Program-made: the position numbers and the translations under genes | DNA from: Devosia sp. 66-14 | GTDB lineage: Bacteria > Pseudomonadota > Alphaproteobacteria > Rhizobiales > Devosiaceae | Length of the DNA: 64,000 nt | Assembly (NCBI GenBank): GCA_001899085.1 | Contig: MKVB01000003.1 | Coordinates: 239,043 to 303,042, forward strand | Direction of reading: 5' to 3' | The notes under the pieces: generated by a model | What the model was told of the DNA's origin: nothing | Database searches by the model: none | The model's input: the letters and a program-made list of their open reading frames with translations, nothing else | Shown: in pieces, positions 44,232-53,156 of the stretch | Layout of the letters: every line of letters begins with the position of its first letter | Position numbering within the stretch: position 1 is the stretch's first letter

Positions 44232-45197
44232 ATGGTCGACGACGAAGCTGATAAAGCTGCGATCCTCAGGATGATCCGGACGGAGACGGATGCCTGGCTG
44301 CGGCGGGACTTCGACGCGCTGGCCGACTGTTGGGTGCATTCACCACAGAGCCGGCGCCTGCATGCCTTTGCTTCCGTCGGGGTCAGCGTGGACGAGGGCT
44401 GGGAGGTGATTGCGGCGCATATCCGCAACGTCATGGCGCGGCACCCCGAGCCGAACGCCTTCGAGGGCCGCGTGCGGTGGGAGCGCATCAACATCGTCGT
44501 CAACGGCGACATGGGCTGGGTCACCTATGACCAGCTCGGTCTCGATGACGCCACCGACGTGAAGCGGCTGCTCAAGGTGGTGCATCGCGACGCCGGCGCC
44601 TGGAAGATCGCCTGTCTCTCGGTAATGCAGAGCGTCGCTGTTCACTCGGGCTGTCCGCTCATCGAGGTGGACGCGGCGTCGCGGGTTTTGTGGATGAACC
44701 AGCTGGCCGAGGAGCGCATCCGCGAGCATGCAGGCCTGGTGGTGTCTGCCGGGCGTCTTCAGACGCGACAGCGCAGCAGCCGGCCCGCCCTGCGCGAGGC
44801 GCTGCGGCTGGCGTTCAGCGAACTGGGCAGCCAGGTGCCGCTGAACGTATCCGGCAAGCAGGATTGGGCGGTGCCGCTTGGGGACGACGATTTCTCGGTG
44901 CCGCTGTTCTGCTGGGTGCAGTTGGAAGACGGCAAGGTGATGGTGTCGTTCGACGATGCTGAAACCGTGGCACGCCGGATCGCGCGGGCGCAGGCCGTCT
45001 ACGGACTTTCGCCTGGGCAAGCGCGTGTGGCCGCCTTGATCGTCGAGGGTCGCGAGCTTGCGGTAGCAGCGGACCTGCTCAAGATCAGCATCAACACGGC
45101 GCGCACCCACCTGCAGCGCGCCTTCGACAAGACCGGCGCGCATAGTCAACCGGCCCTGGTGCGGCGGCTGCTGAGTGCCGATCCGCTGCGCCGGTAG
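44232..45197 (+). CDS. NTF2/SnoaL-like domain fused to LuxR-type HTH regulator
   Basis: The 321-aa protein starts with a SnoaL/NTF2-like domain (residues about 5-135, 'ILRMIRTETDAWLRRDFDALADCW', 'INIVVNGDMGWVTYDQLG'), followed by a PAS-like middle ('CPLIEVDAASRVLWMNQLAEERI') and a C-terminal LuxR HTH (about 258-315, 'YGLSPGQARVAALIVEGRELAVAADLLKISINTARTHLQRAFDKTG'). GGAGG precedes ATG 44232. The NTF2-like pocket may bind a small molecule. Targets may be the flanking palindromes. Confidence 0.82.
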   Translation: MVDDEADKAAILRMIRTETDAWLRRDFDALADCWVHSPQSRRLHAFASVGVSVDEGWEVIAAHIRNVMARHPEPNAFEGRVRWERINIVVNGDMGWVTYDQLGLDDATDVKRLLKVVHRDAGAWKIACLSVMQSVAVHSGCPLIEVDAASRVLWMNQLAEERIREHAGLVVSAGRLQTRQRSSRPALREALRLAFSELGSQVPLNVSGKQDWAVPLGDDDFSVPLFCWVQLEDGKVMVSFDDAETVARRIARAQAVYGLSPGQARVAALIVEGRELAVAADLLKISINTARTHLQRAFDKTGAHSQPALVRRLLSADPLRR

Positions 45198-45226
45198 CTG
45201 CGTCGCCGAACGCCACCAAGAATAAT

Positions 45227-45242
45227 GTGACGCCATATTACC
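45227..45242. promoter_or_regulatory. TGTGACGCCATATTAC motif after the LuxR-type gene
   Basis: The core TGTGACGCCATA differs at one base from TATGACGCCATA at 41885. It is the right member of the three copies. Confidence 0.42.
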
Positions 45243-45272
45243 GCGGTGTTTTGGGCCCGTTTCGCCCAGGGA

Positions 45273-48200
45273 TCAAATCGCCGGCAGGTCGAACATCGTC
45301 AGTTCGGCACCGGCAAGCTCGAGCGTCGAGGCGAGCTGATCCGTGCCGTTCAGCTCCAGCCGGACCGGAGGGTCGGTGAAGACCAGCATTATCGGGCGCG
45401 TGCGTTTGGAGATTACGCGCACGACGTCGCCGGACAGCTCGATCTCGAGGCCGTCCTGGGTGAGTGGCGCGCCATGCTCGAGGCCGGCGACGAGGAGGAC
45501 CGAGATCGCGGCGGCATCGATGTCGGACGGCATCGCGGCGCCCAGCCGGGCCGCCTGGTGGAAGGCGAGCGGCAAGACGGCGCCGGCGCGGAGAAAGACC
45601 GGGATCTCCTCGAAGGGAGCGTCGACCCGGTGGGTCTCGCCGCCCTCATACCAGCGGTTGTGGAACAGGTGCCACCAGCGTCCCTCGGGGAGATAGACCT
45701 GCCGCGCGACCTCGCCTTCACGAATGATCGGAGCGACGAGCAGGTCGCGGCCGAACATGTACTGGTCCCAGAGCGGCGCTGCCCGGCTGTCGTCCTGAAA
45801 GTCCAGCAGCATGGCGCGCAGCAGCGGCTGTTTTTCGGCGACACACCAGGCCGCCTCGCGCCGGAGGTAGGGCATCAGCGACATGCGCAGGTTGGCATAG
45901 AAGCGCTAGCCGGTCAGGGCCCGCTCATCGCCGGAGCGCTCGGCGATGTTCCAGGGGGTGCGGTCCTGGTTGAACTCGGCCTTGCTCTCGGCGTGGTACT
46001 GCATGATCGGGCAAAAGCACGCCATGGCCGCCGAACGTACATAGAGCTCGGCGCTCGGCACTTCGCCCGAGAAGCCCCCGAGGTCCCAGCCCCAGAAGAT
46101 CACCCCCGACATGCCGGCCGATAGGCCGGCGAGGATCGAGCGCTTGAACGCGTCCCAGGTCGAACGCTCGTCGCCGGCCCAATGGGCCGGGAAGGTCTGG
46201 GCGCCGGTATAGCCGGCACGCGAGAAGCAGATGCCGCCATTCTGCTGGGCGAAGCGGTAATAGGCCGAGATGTACTCGCGCGGGTAGGCGTTGCGATGCT
46301 CGAGCCCGGTGCGGCCATCGGCGAAAACCAGGTCCTTGCCCCAGACCATCTCGCCGCCATCGGTCTTGAAGCCGTCGACGCCGAGCTCGTCGATCAGATA
46401 CTGGCGCTTCGAAAACCACCAGTCGCGACCGGCGGGGTTGCTGAAATCCAGCAGCAGGCTGTCCTTGAACCAGCCTTCGGGCAGCCGGAGCGGCGTCCCG
46501 TCCGGGTGCTGCACGCCAAATCCTTCGGCGAAGAAGTGGTTTTCGTCATTGCGCTTCTGCAGGTGCTTCAGCGCCGCCGACTGCTTGATGATGGGGATCT
46601 GCCACAGGATCAGCCGCAAGTGGTTGTCGTGCAGGTGCTCGGCCAGGCCCTTGGGATTTGGCCAGCGGCCCCACCCGGGAAATGAGAAGTCCGCGTAACT
46701 GAAGGCTTCGGCGCCAGGCTTTTCGGCGTACTGGGCGTCATTGAAGATGTAGAAGGTAGCTTCGTCGGACCAGGCCTCGATGACGAGGACGGTGGCGGGG
46801 ATATCGTGCTCGAGGGTGAGTGCGACCTGCTTTCGCACTTCCGCCTCGCTGTCCCAGTTGTTGGAGGACATCCAGGGGCCGAGGGCCCAGGCGGGGACGG
46901 GTTCGGGATCGCCGGTCAGCGCCATGAACTGGCTGACCTGCTCGGCGACGGAACCCGAAAGCAGGTCGATGGTCAGCCTATCGGCTTCGACGCCGAAGCG
47001 CGTCTCCTCGGGAGCGGCGAGGTCGAACCAGGAATAGGAATCGGTGGCGAGATGGAGCCCGAAGCCGGCGTCGGTATAGCCGACCGGCATCGGCATATAG
47101 GTCCTCAGCCCCTGTTCCTTGTACTGATTGTAGACGAACTGGTCGACGCGATTGCCGGCCTGATTGAGCGCGTTGTAGCGCTCGCCAAAGCCGTACCAGC
47201 CGCAGGGCGGATGGCTGAGGGTGGCGGAAATCTCGCGGATGCTGCCGTCTCGCGCCTCGAGCCAGGAGACATCGGTGAGGGTCGCCGGGCCCAGTTGCAG
47301 GGGGAGCGTGGTGTCGCCCGTGCCCGGGGTGATTTCGATCCGCCCGTTCGAAACGCCGATAGAGGCCGGGTCGCTGCCCGCCCGGCGGCGCCGAAGCGTC
47401 TCGTAGGCAAACGGTCCCACGACCACCTCGGGATGGGCCGCAAAGCGGATGCGATATGCCACCTCCGATCCGGCCGGAGTGCGGGGCAGGGCGAACTCCC
47501 AGCAGTCACCTCGAAAGCTGCCGGCAATGGCGGTTCTGCCGACCACGAGTTCCAGCGGTTCGGCGGCCGAGAGCGGCGAGGCCTGGGCCCGGACGATGAC
47601 CTCGTCAGTGTCGGTGACGAGTTTGGGGAAGCGTTCTTCGAGCAGCGGCTCGTAGCGATTGCCGTTGCCCTCGGGGGCATGGCGGATGAAGCGGGTTTCG
47701 AGCTGGCCGAGGGTCTTGAGGCGTTGTGCGACAATGGGGGTCGGGGTGTCGACCAGCAGTTTTCGGCTTTTGGCGTAGCTGCCCTGCTCGGCGTAGTACC
47801 AGGCCAGCAGCTGGCGATCGGCCGGGGTGGCGCTCGCGAGGCGCTCGGCGCTGGTGAGGGTGCGGACCGCATCGACCAGTACCAGGTCCTCGCAGTCGAA
47901 CAGCCCGAACGGTACCGCGGCGAGCAGCACGTCGAACTCGAGCGACGCCCTGTCGGAGGACGACATCAGCGCGCCGAGCCGCACATGGTTGGCATAGACG
48001 TGGTTCTTCACCCGGCCGACGAGACGGGTGGTGCTCTCGTCGCGCGACAAGTGGTTGGTTTCGCGCAAAGCCGCCGCCCAGAGGGCGACCACCCAGGTGT
48101 CGGTGGCCTGGTTCTGGTTAGGCGAGAGCTCGCGCTCGAGGCGCGTGGTGATCGAGGTGCGGAGCGCGGTGGCCGTTGAGGAACTGAGCAGCGCGAGGTC

Positions 48201-48383
48201 GCCGGTGAGCGCGGCGAGGTAGAGGGCGAGCGCGGCTTCGACCGGATCGCTGGGATCGGCGTCGGCGAGGCGGGCGGCAATCTGTGGCGCGGCTGCCGCG
48301 GGGTCGCGCAGCAGTTCTGCATAGAGCTCGAGGAACCAGGGGTGGCGGGTGGCGAGGGCGGGTTCGCGAGCGTCGGTTGTCAT
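45273..48383 (-). pseudogene. GH31 alpha-glycosidase broken by an in-frame amber codon
   Basis: From ATG 48383 there are 825 codons, then TAG at 45908-45906, then 210 more in-frame codons to the true stop. GH31 features are intact before the TAG: nucleophile region 'GVDGFKTDGGEM', acid/base 'HWAGDERSTW', and 'WGWDLGGFSGE'. The C-terminal beta domain follows the TAG ('RFYANLRMSLMPYLRREAAW', 'LWDQYMFGRDLLVAPI'). Reading continues in one frame, so a single base change or error explains it. It is the last gene of the sugar import operon, consistent with an alpha-glucosidase or alpha-xylosidase. Confidence 0.85.
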
Positions 48384-48400
48384 GGCTGGTTCCGGTCTGG

Positions 48401-48503
48401 CACCCCTCCCCCTTGAGGGGAGGGGCTGGGGGTGGTGAGGCGATCCCCGGTGCTGACTGCGCCACCCCCACCCCCTATCCCCTCCCCTCAAGGGGGAGGG
48501 GTG
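48401..48503. repeat. 103-bp palindromic element, copy 1 (family D)
   Basis: CACCCCTCCCCCTTGAGGGG and CCCCTCAAGGGGGAGGGGTG form perfect inverted ends. The related element is at 51909-52006. Confidence 0.82.
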
Positions 48504-48596
48504 CGATAGGCCGGTTCAGGTGGTAGTGGCCGAGAGCCCGGTGGCTCCCGGCCTTGCCCTTTGGGAGGCAAACTGGGTGACGGGAGTGCCGGTGTT

Positions 48597-48716
48597 TGTG
48601 GCCACCCCCACCCTTGATCCCTCCCCACAAGGGGGAGGGAGACGCAAGAACTGAGGCCGTCCAGCCATCGCCTCCCTCCCCCTTGTGGGGAGGGAATGAG
48701 GGTGGGGGTGGCCACA
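48597..48716. repeat. 120-bp palindromic element, copy 2 (family C)
   Basis: TGTGGCCACCCCCACCCT and AGGGTGGGGGTGGCCACA are perfect inverted ends, the same as at 12843-12931, with an inner CCTCCCTCCCCCTTGTGGGG pair. Confidence 0.85.
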
Positions 48717-48729
48717 AGCTCGATGCGCC

Positions 48730-49965
48730 TTACAGCAGCCCCTCGATCGCTGCCTTGGCATCCTTCAGCGCCTGTTCCGGGGTCTTCTGGCCGAGCTTGG
48801 CGGCTTCGAGTTCCTTGCCCACGGCGTCGGTCAGCTGATTCCAGTTGCCGACCACCGGCGGGACCACTGCGGTATCGAGCGCCTGGAACACCACTTCGCG
48901 GCTCTCGGGGACCGGCTGGTCGAGATAACCCTGTACGGCGGCCGGATCGGACACGGCGGGGAGTTCCCAGCCGGCGGCGATGCGGAGGTCGACGGCGGCC
49001 TTGGATGAGGTCAGGAACTTGATCCACTGATAGGCTTCGGCCGAGTGGGCGCTGTTGGCCGAAACAGCGACGCCGTTGGCGAAGAAGTGGTGCGCCTTGT
49101 TGGTCTTGCCCGGCTCCAGCGCGATGTCCCAGTTGAACTTGGCGTTGGCGGCAAAGTCGCCGAGCAGCCAGATGCCGGTGCGGAGCATGGCGATCTTGCC
49201 GGCCTTGAACAGATCCTCGGAGGATTGGCCGGCCATTTCGACATCTGACGGGGTGACCTTGTAGGTCGACACCTTGTCGATCATCCAGGACAGCGTCTCG
49301 ATGTTCTCAGGCGAGTCGATGGTGACGGTCTTCTTGTCGGGCGACAGGATCGAGCCGCCATTCTGGGCGATGGTCTTGTAGAATTCCCAGAACTGGATCG
49401 GGGCGAAATCGCCCCACACACCCTTGGCCGGATCGGTCAGCTTCTGGGCTGCGGCAAGCTCGTCCGTCCAGGTCCAGTGGGCGGTCGGGTAGGCGACGCC
49501 GGCGGCGTCGAACAGGTCCTTGTTGTAGAACAGCACGACGTTGGAGAAGCTCTCGACCAGGCCGTACTGCTTGCCGCCCTCGGCGAAAGCCGCGAGCGCC
49601 GTCGGGTTGTAGACCGAGGTCGAAAAGCCGGTATCGGCTGATATCAGCGGGGTGAGGTCGGTGAGCGCCCCCTTTTCCGCATAGGTGACAAAGTTCTCGA
49701 AGTTGAGCTCGAAGGCGTCGGGGGCCTGCTTGGCGGCAACGAGGGTCTGCAGCTTGGTGAAATAGGCGTCCCAGGCGGCGGTCTCGTAGGTGACCTTGAT
49801 GCCGGGATGCTCGGCCTCGAAAGCGGCGATGGTGGCGTCGAGTTCCTTCAGGTAGTTCGGCGCGGCCGAGAAGGTCATGTACTTGATGGTCACGTCTTCG
49901 GCGAGCGCCGGGGTGGTGATGAGGGCGGTGGCAAGCAGCAGCCCGGTGAAAGTTCTACGCAGCAT
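48730..49965 (-). CDS. ABC sugar transporter, periplasmic solute-binding protein
   Basis: This 411-aa protein has a Sec signal peptide ('RTFTGLLLATALITTPALAED') and a family 1 sugar-binding fold ('NYLKELDATIAAFEAEHPGIKVTYETAAWDAYFTKL', 'AFELNFENFVTYAEKGALTDLTPLI'). GGAGGAGAAA precedes the ATG at 49965. It follows the two permease genes, 32 bp downstream. The co-encoded GH31 enzyme suggests an alpha-linked oligosaccharide ligand. Confidence 0.92.
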   Translation of the reverse strand: MLRRTFTGLLLATALITTPALAEDVTIKYMTFSAAPNYLKELDATIAAFEAEHPGIKVTYETAAWDAYFTKLQTLVAAKQAPDAFELNFENFVTYAEKGALTDLTPLISADTGFSTSVYNPTALAAFAEGGKQYGLVESFSNVVLFYNKDLFDAAGVAYPTAHWTWTDELAAAQKLTDPAKGVWGDFAPIQFWEFYKTIAQNGGSILSPDKKTVTIDSPENIETLSWMIDKVSTYKVTPSDVEMAGQSSEDLFKAGKIAMLRTGIWLLGDFAANAKFNWDIALEPGKTNKAHHFFANGVAVSANSAHSAEAYQWIKFLTSSKAAVDLRIAAGWELPAVSDPAAVQGYLDQPVPESREVVFQALDTAVVPPVVGNWNQLTDAVGKELEAAKLGQKTPEQALKDAKAAIEGLL

Positions 49966-49997
49966 GGTCTTTTCTCCTCCTTGAGACCGTTGGTTGG

Positions 49998-50828
49998 TTA
50001 CTTGAGCCCGGTGTGGGACAGGCCCTTGATGATGAAGCGCTGGGCGAAGACGTAGACGGCGATGATCGGCAGCGTGGCGATCACCGCGCCGGCCATCAGC
50101 ACGTTCCAGTCGGTGGTCCAGCGGCCCTGTAGCGCGCTGAGGCCCAGCGGCAGGGTCATCATCGAGGTGTCGGTGGTGATGATCAGCGGCCACAGGAAAC
50201 TGTTCCAGCTGGCCATGAAGGCAAACACCGCGAGGGTGGCGAGCGCCGGCCGCGCCAGGTGGATGGCGATGGTGAAGAAGATCCTGATGTAGCCGGCGCC
50301 ATCGATGAAGGCGGCTTCCTCGATCTCCCTCGGCAGTCGCAGGAAGAACTGTCGAAGCAGGAACGTGCCGAAGGCGCCGAAGCTCGAAGGCAGGATCAGC
50401 GCCTGGTAGGAATTGGTCCAGCCGAGCCAGTTCATGATGATGAAGAGCGGGGTAAGGGTCACCTGCTGCGGGATCATCAGCGTCGCCAGATAGGCGTAGA
50501 ACAGCACGGTGCGGCCGCGGAATTCGATGCGCGCGAAGGCGTAGCCGCTCATGGCGCAGAACAGCACCATCAGGGCGGTCGAGGTGACCGAGACGACAAT
50601 CGAATTGAACAGGAACAGGCCGACCGGGGCGCTGTCGAACACCTTGGTGTAATTGTCGAGGGTTGCCGGGTCGGGCACCCAGTTGGGCGGAGTGACGAAG
50701 GTCGCTCCGGCGGTCTTCAGCGAGGTGGAGACCATCCAGGCGAAGGGCAACAGCATGACCACCGCGCCGGCGATCAGGATGGCATAGGTGGCGAGGTCGG
50801 TCGCGCGAAGCGGAGGCCGCTTGCGCAT
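49998..50828 (-). CDS. ABC sugar transporter permease, MalG/AraQ type
   Basis: This 276-aa protein has six transmembrane helices and the EAA loop 'EEAAFIDGAGYIRIFFTIAIHLARPALATL' that contacts the ATPase. The short 'RKRPPLRATDLATYAIL' N-terminus supports ATG 50828. A palindromic element separates it from the partner permease. Confidence 0.93.
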   Translation of the reverse strand: MRKRPPLRATDLATYAILIAGAVVMLLPFAWMVSTSLKTAGATFVTPPNWVPDPATLDNYTKVFDSAPVGLFLFNSIVVSVTSTALMVLFCAMSGYAFARIEFRGRTVLFYAYLATLMIPQQVTLTPLFIIMNWLGWTNSYQALILPSSFGAFGTFLLRQFFLRLPREIEEAAFIDGAGYIRIFFTIAIHLARPALATLAVFAFMASWNSFLWPLIITTDTSMMTLPLGLSALQGRWTTDWNVLMAGAVIATLPIIAVYVFAQRFIIKGLSHTGLK

Positions 50829-50836
50829 ACTGATAG

Positions 50837-50961
50837 AGACGGCCCCCTCCCGGCCTCCCCCATGAAGGGGGAGGTGAAGAGTCGAGGCTCTGTCTTCGAT
50901 CGTGCCAAGTGCACTGGCAGGCACCTCCCCCTTCATGGGGGAGGCCGGGAGGGGGCCGTCT
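50837..50961. repeat. 125-bp palindromic element, copy 2 (family A)
   Basis: The ends AGACGGCCCCCTCCC and GGGAGGGGGCCGTCT match those at 2627-2752, and the interior (including TCTTCGATCGTGCCAAGTG) is about 90% identical to the reverse complement of that copy. It is inserted between two co-directional permease genes. Confidence 0.88.
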
Positions 50962-50982
50962 TGGCCAGCAAGGAACACCGGC

Positions 50983-51867
50983 TCAGCCATCGGACCGATC
51001 CAGTTTCTTCTGCAACAGGTTCTGCGCGATGGTGACCGCGAAGATCAGGGCGAACAGCACCCAGGAGATGGCCGAGGCGTAGCCCATCTTGTAGTAGCTG
51101 AAGGCGTTCTTGTAGATCAGCTCGACCATCACCGAGGTGGCGCCGGCCGGGCCGCCCTGGGTCATGATCCAGACCTGGTCGAACACCTGGAACGACGAGA
51201 TCAGCGAGATGGTGGTGACGAAGAAGGTGGTCGGCGCCAGCATCGGGAAGGTGATGGCCCAGAAGCGTTGCCAGGGTGTGGCGCCGTCTAGGGCCGCCGC
51301 TTCGTAGAGCGGCTCGGGGATATCCTGCAGGCCGGCGAGATAGATCACCGTGACGAAGCCGATATCCTTCCAGACCGAGGTGAGGATGACGCCGGTCATC
51401 GCCCAGGCCGGGTCGAACAGCCAGCCGGGGCCTTTGATGCCGATGGCGCCGAGCGCGAAATTGATCAGCCCGTATTGCGGGTTGAGCAGCCATTTCCAGA
51501 TCAGCGAGACCGCGACCCAGGAGGTGACGACCGGCACGAAGTAGATCGCCCTGAAGACCACGCGCCCGCGGATGCGGCGGTTGAGCAGCAAGGCGAGGCC
51601 GAGCGCGATGATCACCACCGAGGGCAGGTAGCCGAGGATGAAGGTCAGGGTGTTGCGCAGCGCCCCGAGCACCGCCGGATCGGCAAGCGCAGTGAGGTAG
51701 TTGTCGATGCCGACCCAGTGGATTTCGCCGATCAGGTCCCACTGCGAGAAGCTGAGCACCAGCGAGGACAGCACCGGCGCCATCAGGAACACCACCATGC
51801 CGGCGAGGCTGGGCAGCAGCAGCACGGCGAGCGCGAGGTACTTGGAGCGGCCGGCGGCGGGGCTCAT
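50983..51867 (-). CDS. ABC sugar transporter permease, MalF/UgpA type
   Basis: This 294-aa protein has six transmembrane helices and the EAA motif 'YEAAALDGATPWQRFWAITFPMLAP'. It is first in the importer operon after the LacI regulator. No ATPase gene is in the cluster, so a shared MsmK/UgpC-type ATPase encoded elsewhere would be needed. Confidence 0.93.
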   Translation of the reverse strand: MSPAAGRSKYLALAVLLLPSLAGMVVFLMAPVLSSLVLSFSQWDLIGEIHWVGIDNYLTALADPAVLGALRNTLTFILGYLPSVVIIALGLALLLNRRIRGRVVFRAIYFVPVVTSWVAVSLIWKWLLNPQYGLINFALGAIGIKGPGWLFDPAWAMTGVILTSVWKDIGFVTVIYLAGLQDIPEPLYEAAALDGATPWQRFWAITFPMLAPTTFFVTTISLISSFQVFDQVWIMTQGGPAGATSVMVELIYKNAFSYYKMGYASAISWVLFALIFAVTIAQNLLQKKLDRSDG

Positions 51868-51908
51868 GTAGGGCTCCCGCCAACTGACACCGGTCTGGCA
51901 GTTCTCGC

Positions 51909-52006
51909 CTCCCTCCCCCTTGAGGGGAGGGATTGAGGGAGGGGGTGGTGCGGTGACCTACTGATGGACCCCCACCCCCACCCCCTCCCCTCAAGGGGGA
52001 GGGGAG
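51909..52006. repeat. 98-bp palindromic element, copy 2 (family D)
   Basis: CTCCCTCCCCCTTGAGGGGA and CCCCTCAAGGGGGAGGGGAG are inverted ends related to 48401-48503. It lies between the lacI-type gene and the first permease. Confidence 0.78.
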
Positions 52007-52030
52007 CGGCGAAGCTGCATTGCGCGGCGC

Positions 52031-53053
52031 TCATCTCGTCCCTCGCTGGCCGACGCTGTCGCGTTCGACGATAGCGACGTCGACAAAGCTGTCGCGCGGG
52101 GCGTCGGTCTTGTTGAGGATGGCGCTGATCAGCCGGCCGGCGAGCTGGCCTTTGCCGAGGATCGACTGATCGACGGTGGTCAGCGCGGGGTAGACCATGC
52201 GCGAGATCGAGAGGTTATCGAACCCCATCACCGAATAATCCTCGGGGATGCGCCTGCCGAGCCGATGGAGCCCGGCCAGCAGGCCCGCCGCGATGAGGTC
52301 GGCGGTGCAGAAGGCGGCGGTGGCGCCGCGCAGCGCCACAAGCTGCTCGGCGGCCTTGGCGCCCCAGTCGAAGGTGACGGAGCCGGAAAGGATGCGGCTC
52401 GGATCGAAGCCGATGCCGGCTTCGATGAGCGCCCGCTTGTAGCCATCGACGCGGCGCTCGATGACGCCGTCGGTGCGGATCACGCCGGTGACCAGCGCGA
52501 TGTCCGCGTGGCACTTGCCGATCAGGTATCGCGTCGCCTGGTAAGCGGCGGCTTCGTCATCGACGCCGAGGCGGTAGAAGCTCGGATCGTCGATATAGCT
52601 GTCGATCAGCAGGGTCGGCAGGGCAAGTTCGCGCAGCCGCTGGTACAGGGCCTCGCGGTAGACGCCGAGGACGATCAGGGCGTCCATGTTCCAGTGCGAC
52701 AACGTGTCGAGCTGGGCGTTGCCCTCCCCGACGCCCGACAGCATCATGTAGTAGCCGTTGGCGCGCAGCGCGCTTTCGATGCCGGAGATCATCTCGGCAT
52801 AGAAGGGGTTGTCGAGCAGCAGCTGGTTCTGGTTCTCGGTGAACGGGATGATCACCCCGACCATGCGCGAGGCGTTGGAAACGAGGCTGCGGGCACTCAT
52901 GTTGGGGCGGTAGCCGAGCGTCTTGACCGCCGCCATGATGCGTTCGACCGTCTCGTCGGACGCCTTGGCGCGACGCCCATTGATGACGTTGGAAACCGTC
53001 ATCGGCGAGACGTTCGCGGCAAGCGCGATATCCTTGATGGTGGCCCGTGCCAA
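52031..53053 (-). CDS. LacI-family transcriptional regulator
   Basis: This 340-aa protein has an N-terminal LacI HTH ('ATIKDIALAANVSPMTVSNVINGR') with hinge helix ('NMSARSLVSNASRMVGVIIP') and a periplasmic-binding-like ligand domain. The start is TTG at 53053 with GGGAGG nine bases upstream. It heads the sugar import cluster and probably represses it and itself. Two matching operators lie just upstream. Confidence 0.92.
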   Translation of the reverse strand: MARATIKDIALAANVSPMTVSNVINGRRAKASDETVERIMAAVKTLGYRPNMSARSLVSNASRMVGVIIPFTENQNQLLLDNPFYAEMISGIESALRANGYYMMLSGVGEGNAQLDTLSHWNMDALIVLGVYREALYQRLRELALPTLLIDSYIDDPSFYRLGVDDEAAAYQATRYLIGKCHADIALVTGVIRTDGVIERRVDGYKRALIEAGIGFDPSRILSGSVTFDWGAKAAEQLVALRGATAAFCTADLIAAGLLAGLHRLGRRIPEDYSVMGFDNLSISRMVYPALTTVDQSILGKGQLAGRLISAILNKTDAPRDSFVDVAIVERDSVGQRGTR

Positions 53054-53069
53054 AGCTGCAATCCTCCCA

Positions 53070-53085
53070 GGTTTTGCGTTAAACC
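53070..53085. promoter_or_regulatory. LacI-type operator 1
   Basis: GGTTTTGCGTTAAACC has 5-bp inverted arms and a central CG, as LacI-family operators do. It lies 17 bp upstream of the TTG start. Confidence 0.65.
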
Positions 53086-53140
53086 TTGAAGCTCGTGATG
53101 CCGCGCGTCGATTCTGAGTGACCGATCTGCGCGAGAGCTT

Positions 53141-53156
53141 GGTTTTACGTTAAACC
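53141..53156. promoter_or_regulatory. LacI-type operator 2
   Basis: GGTTTTACGTTAAACC differs from operator 1 at one base. The 71-bp centre-to-centre spacing would suit looping by a tetramer. Confidence 0.65.

Larger units (their letters stand above)
48384..48729. other. Intergenic region between solute-binding protein and GH31 genes
   Basis: This 346-bp stretch is filled by two palindromic elements (48401-48503 and 48597-48716). I see no gene. The elements may attenuate GH31 transcription. Confidence 0.7.
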
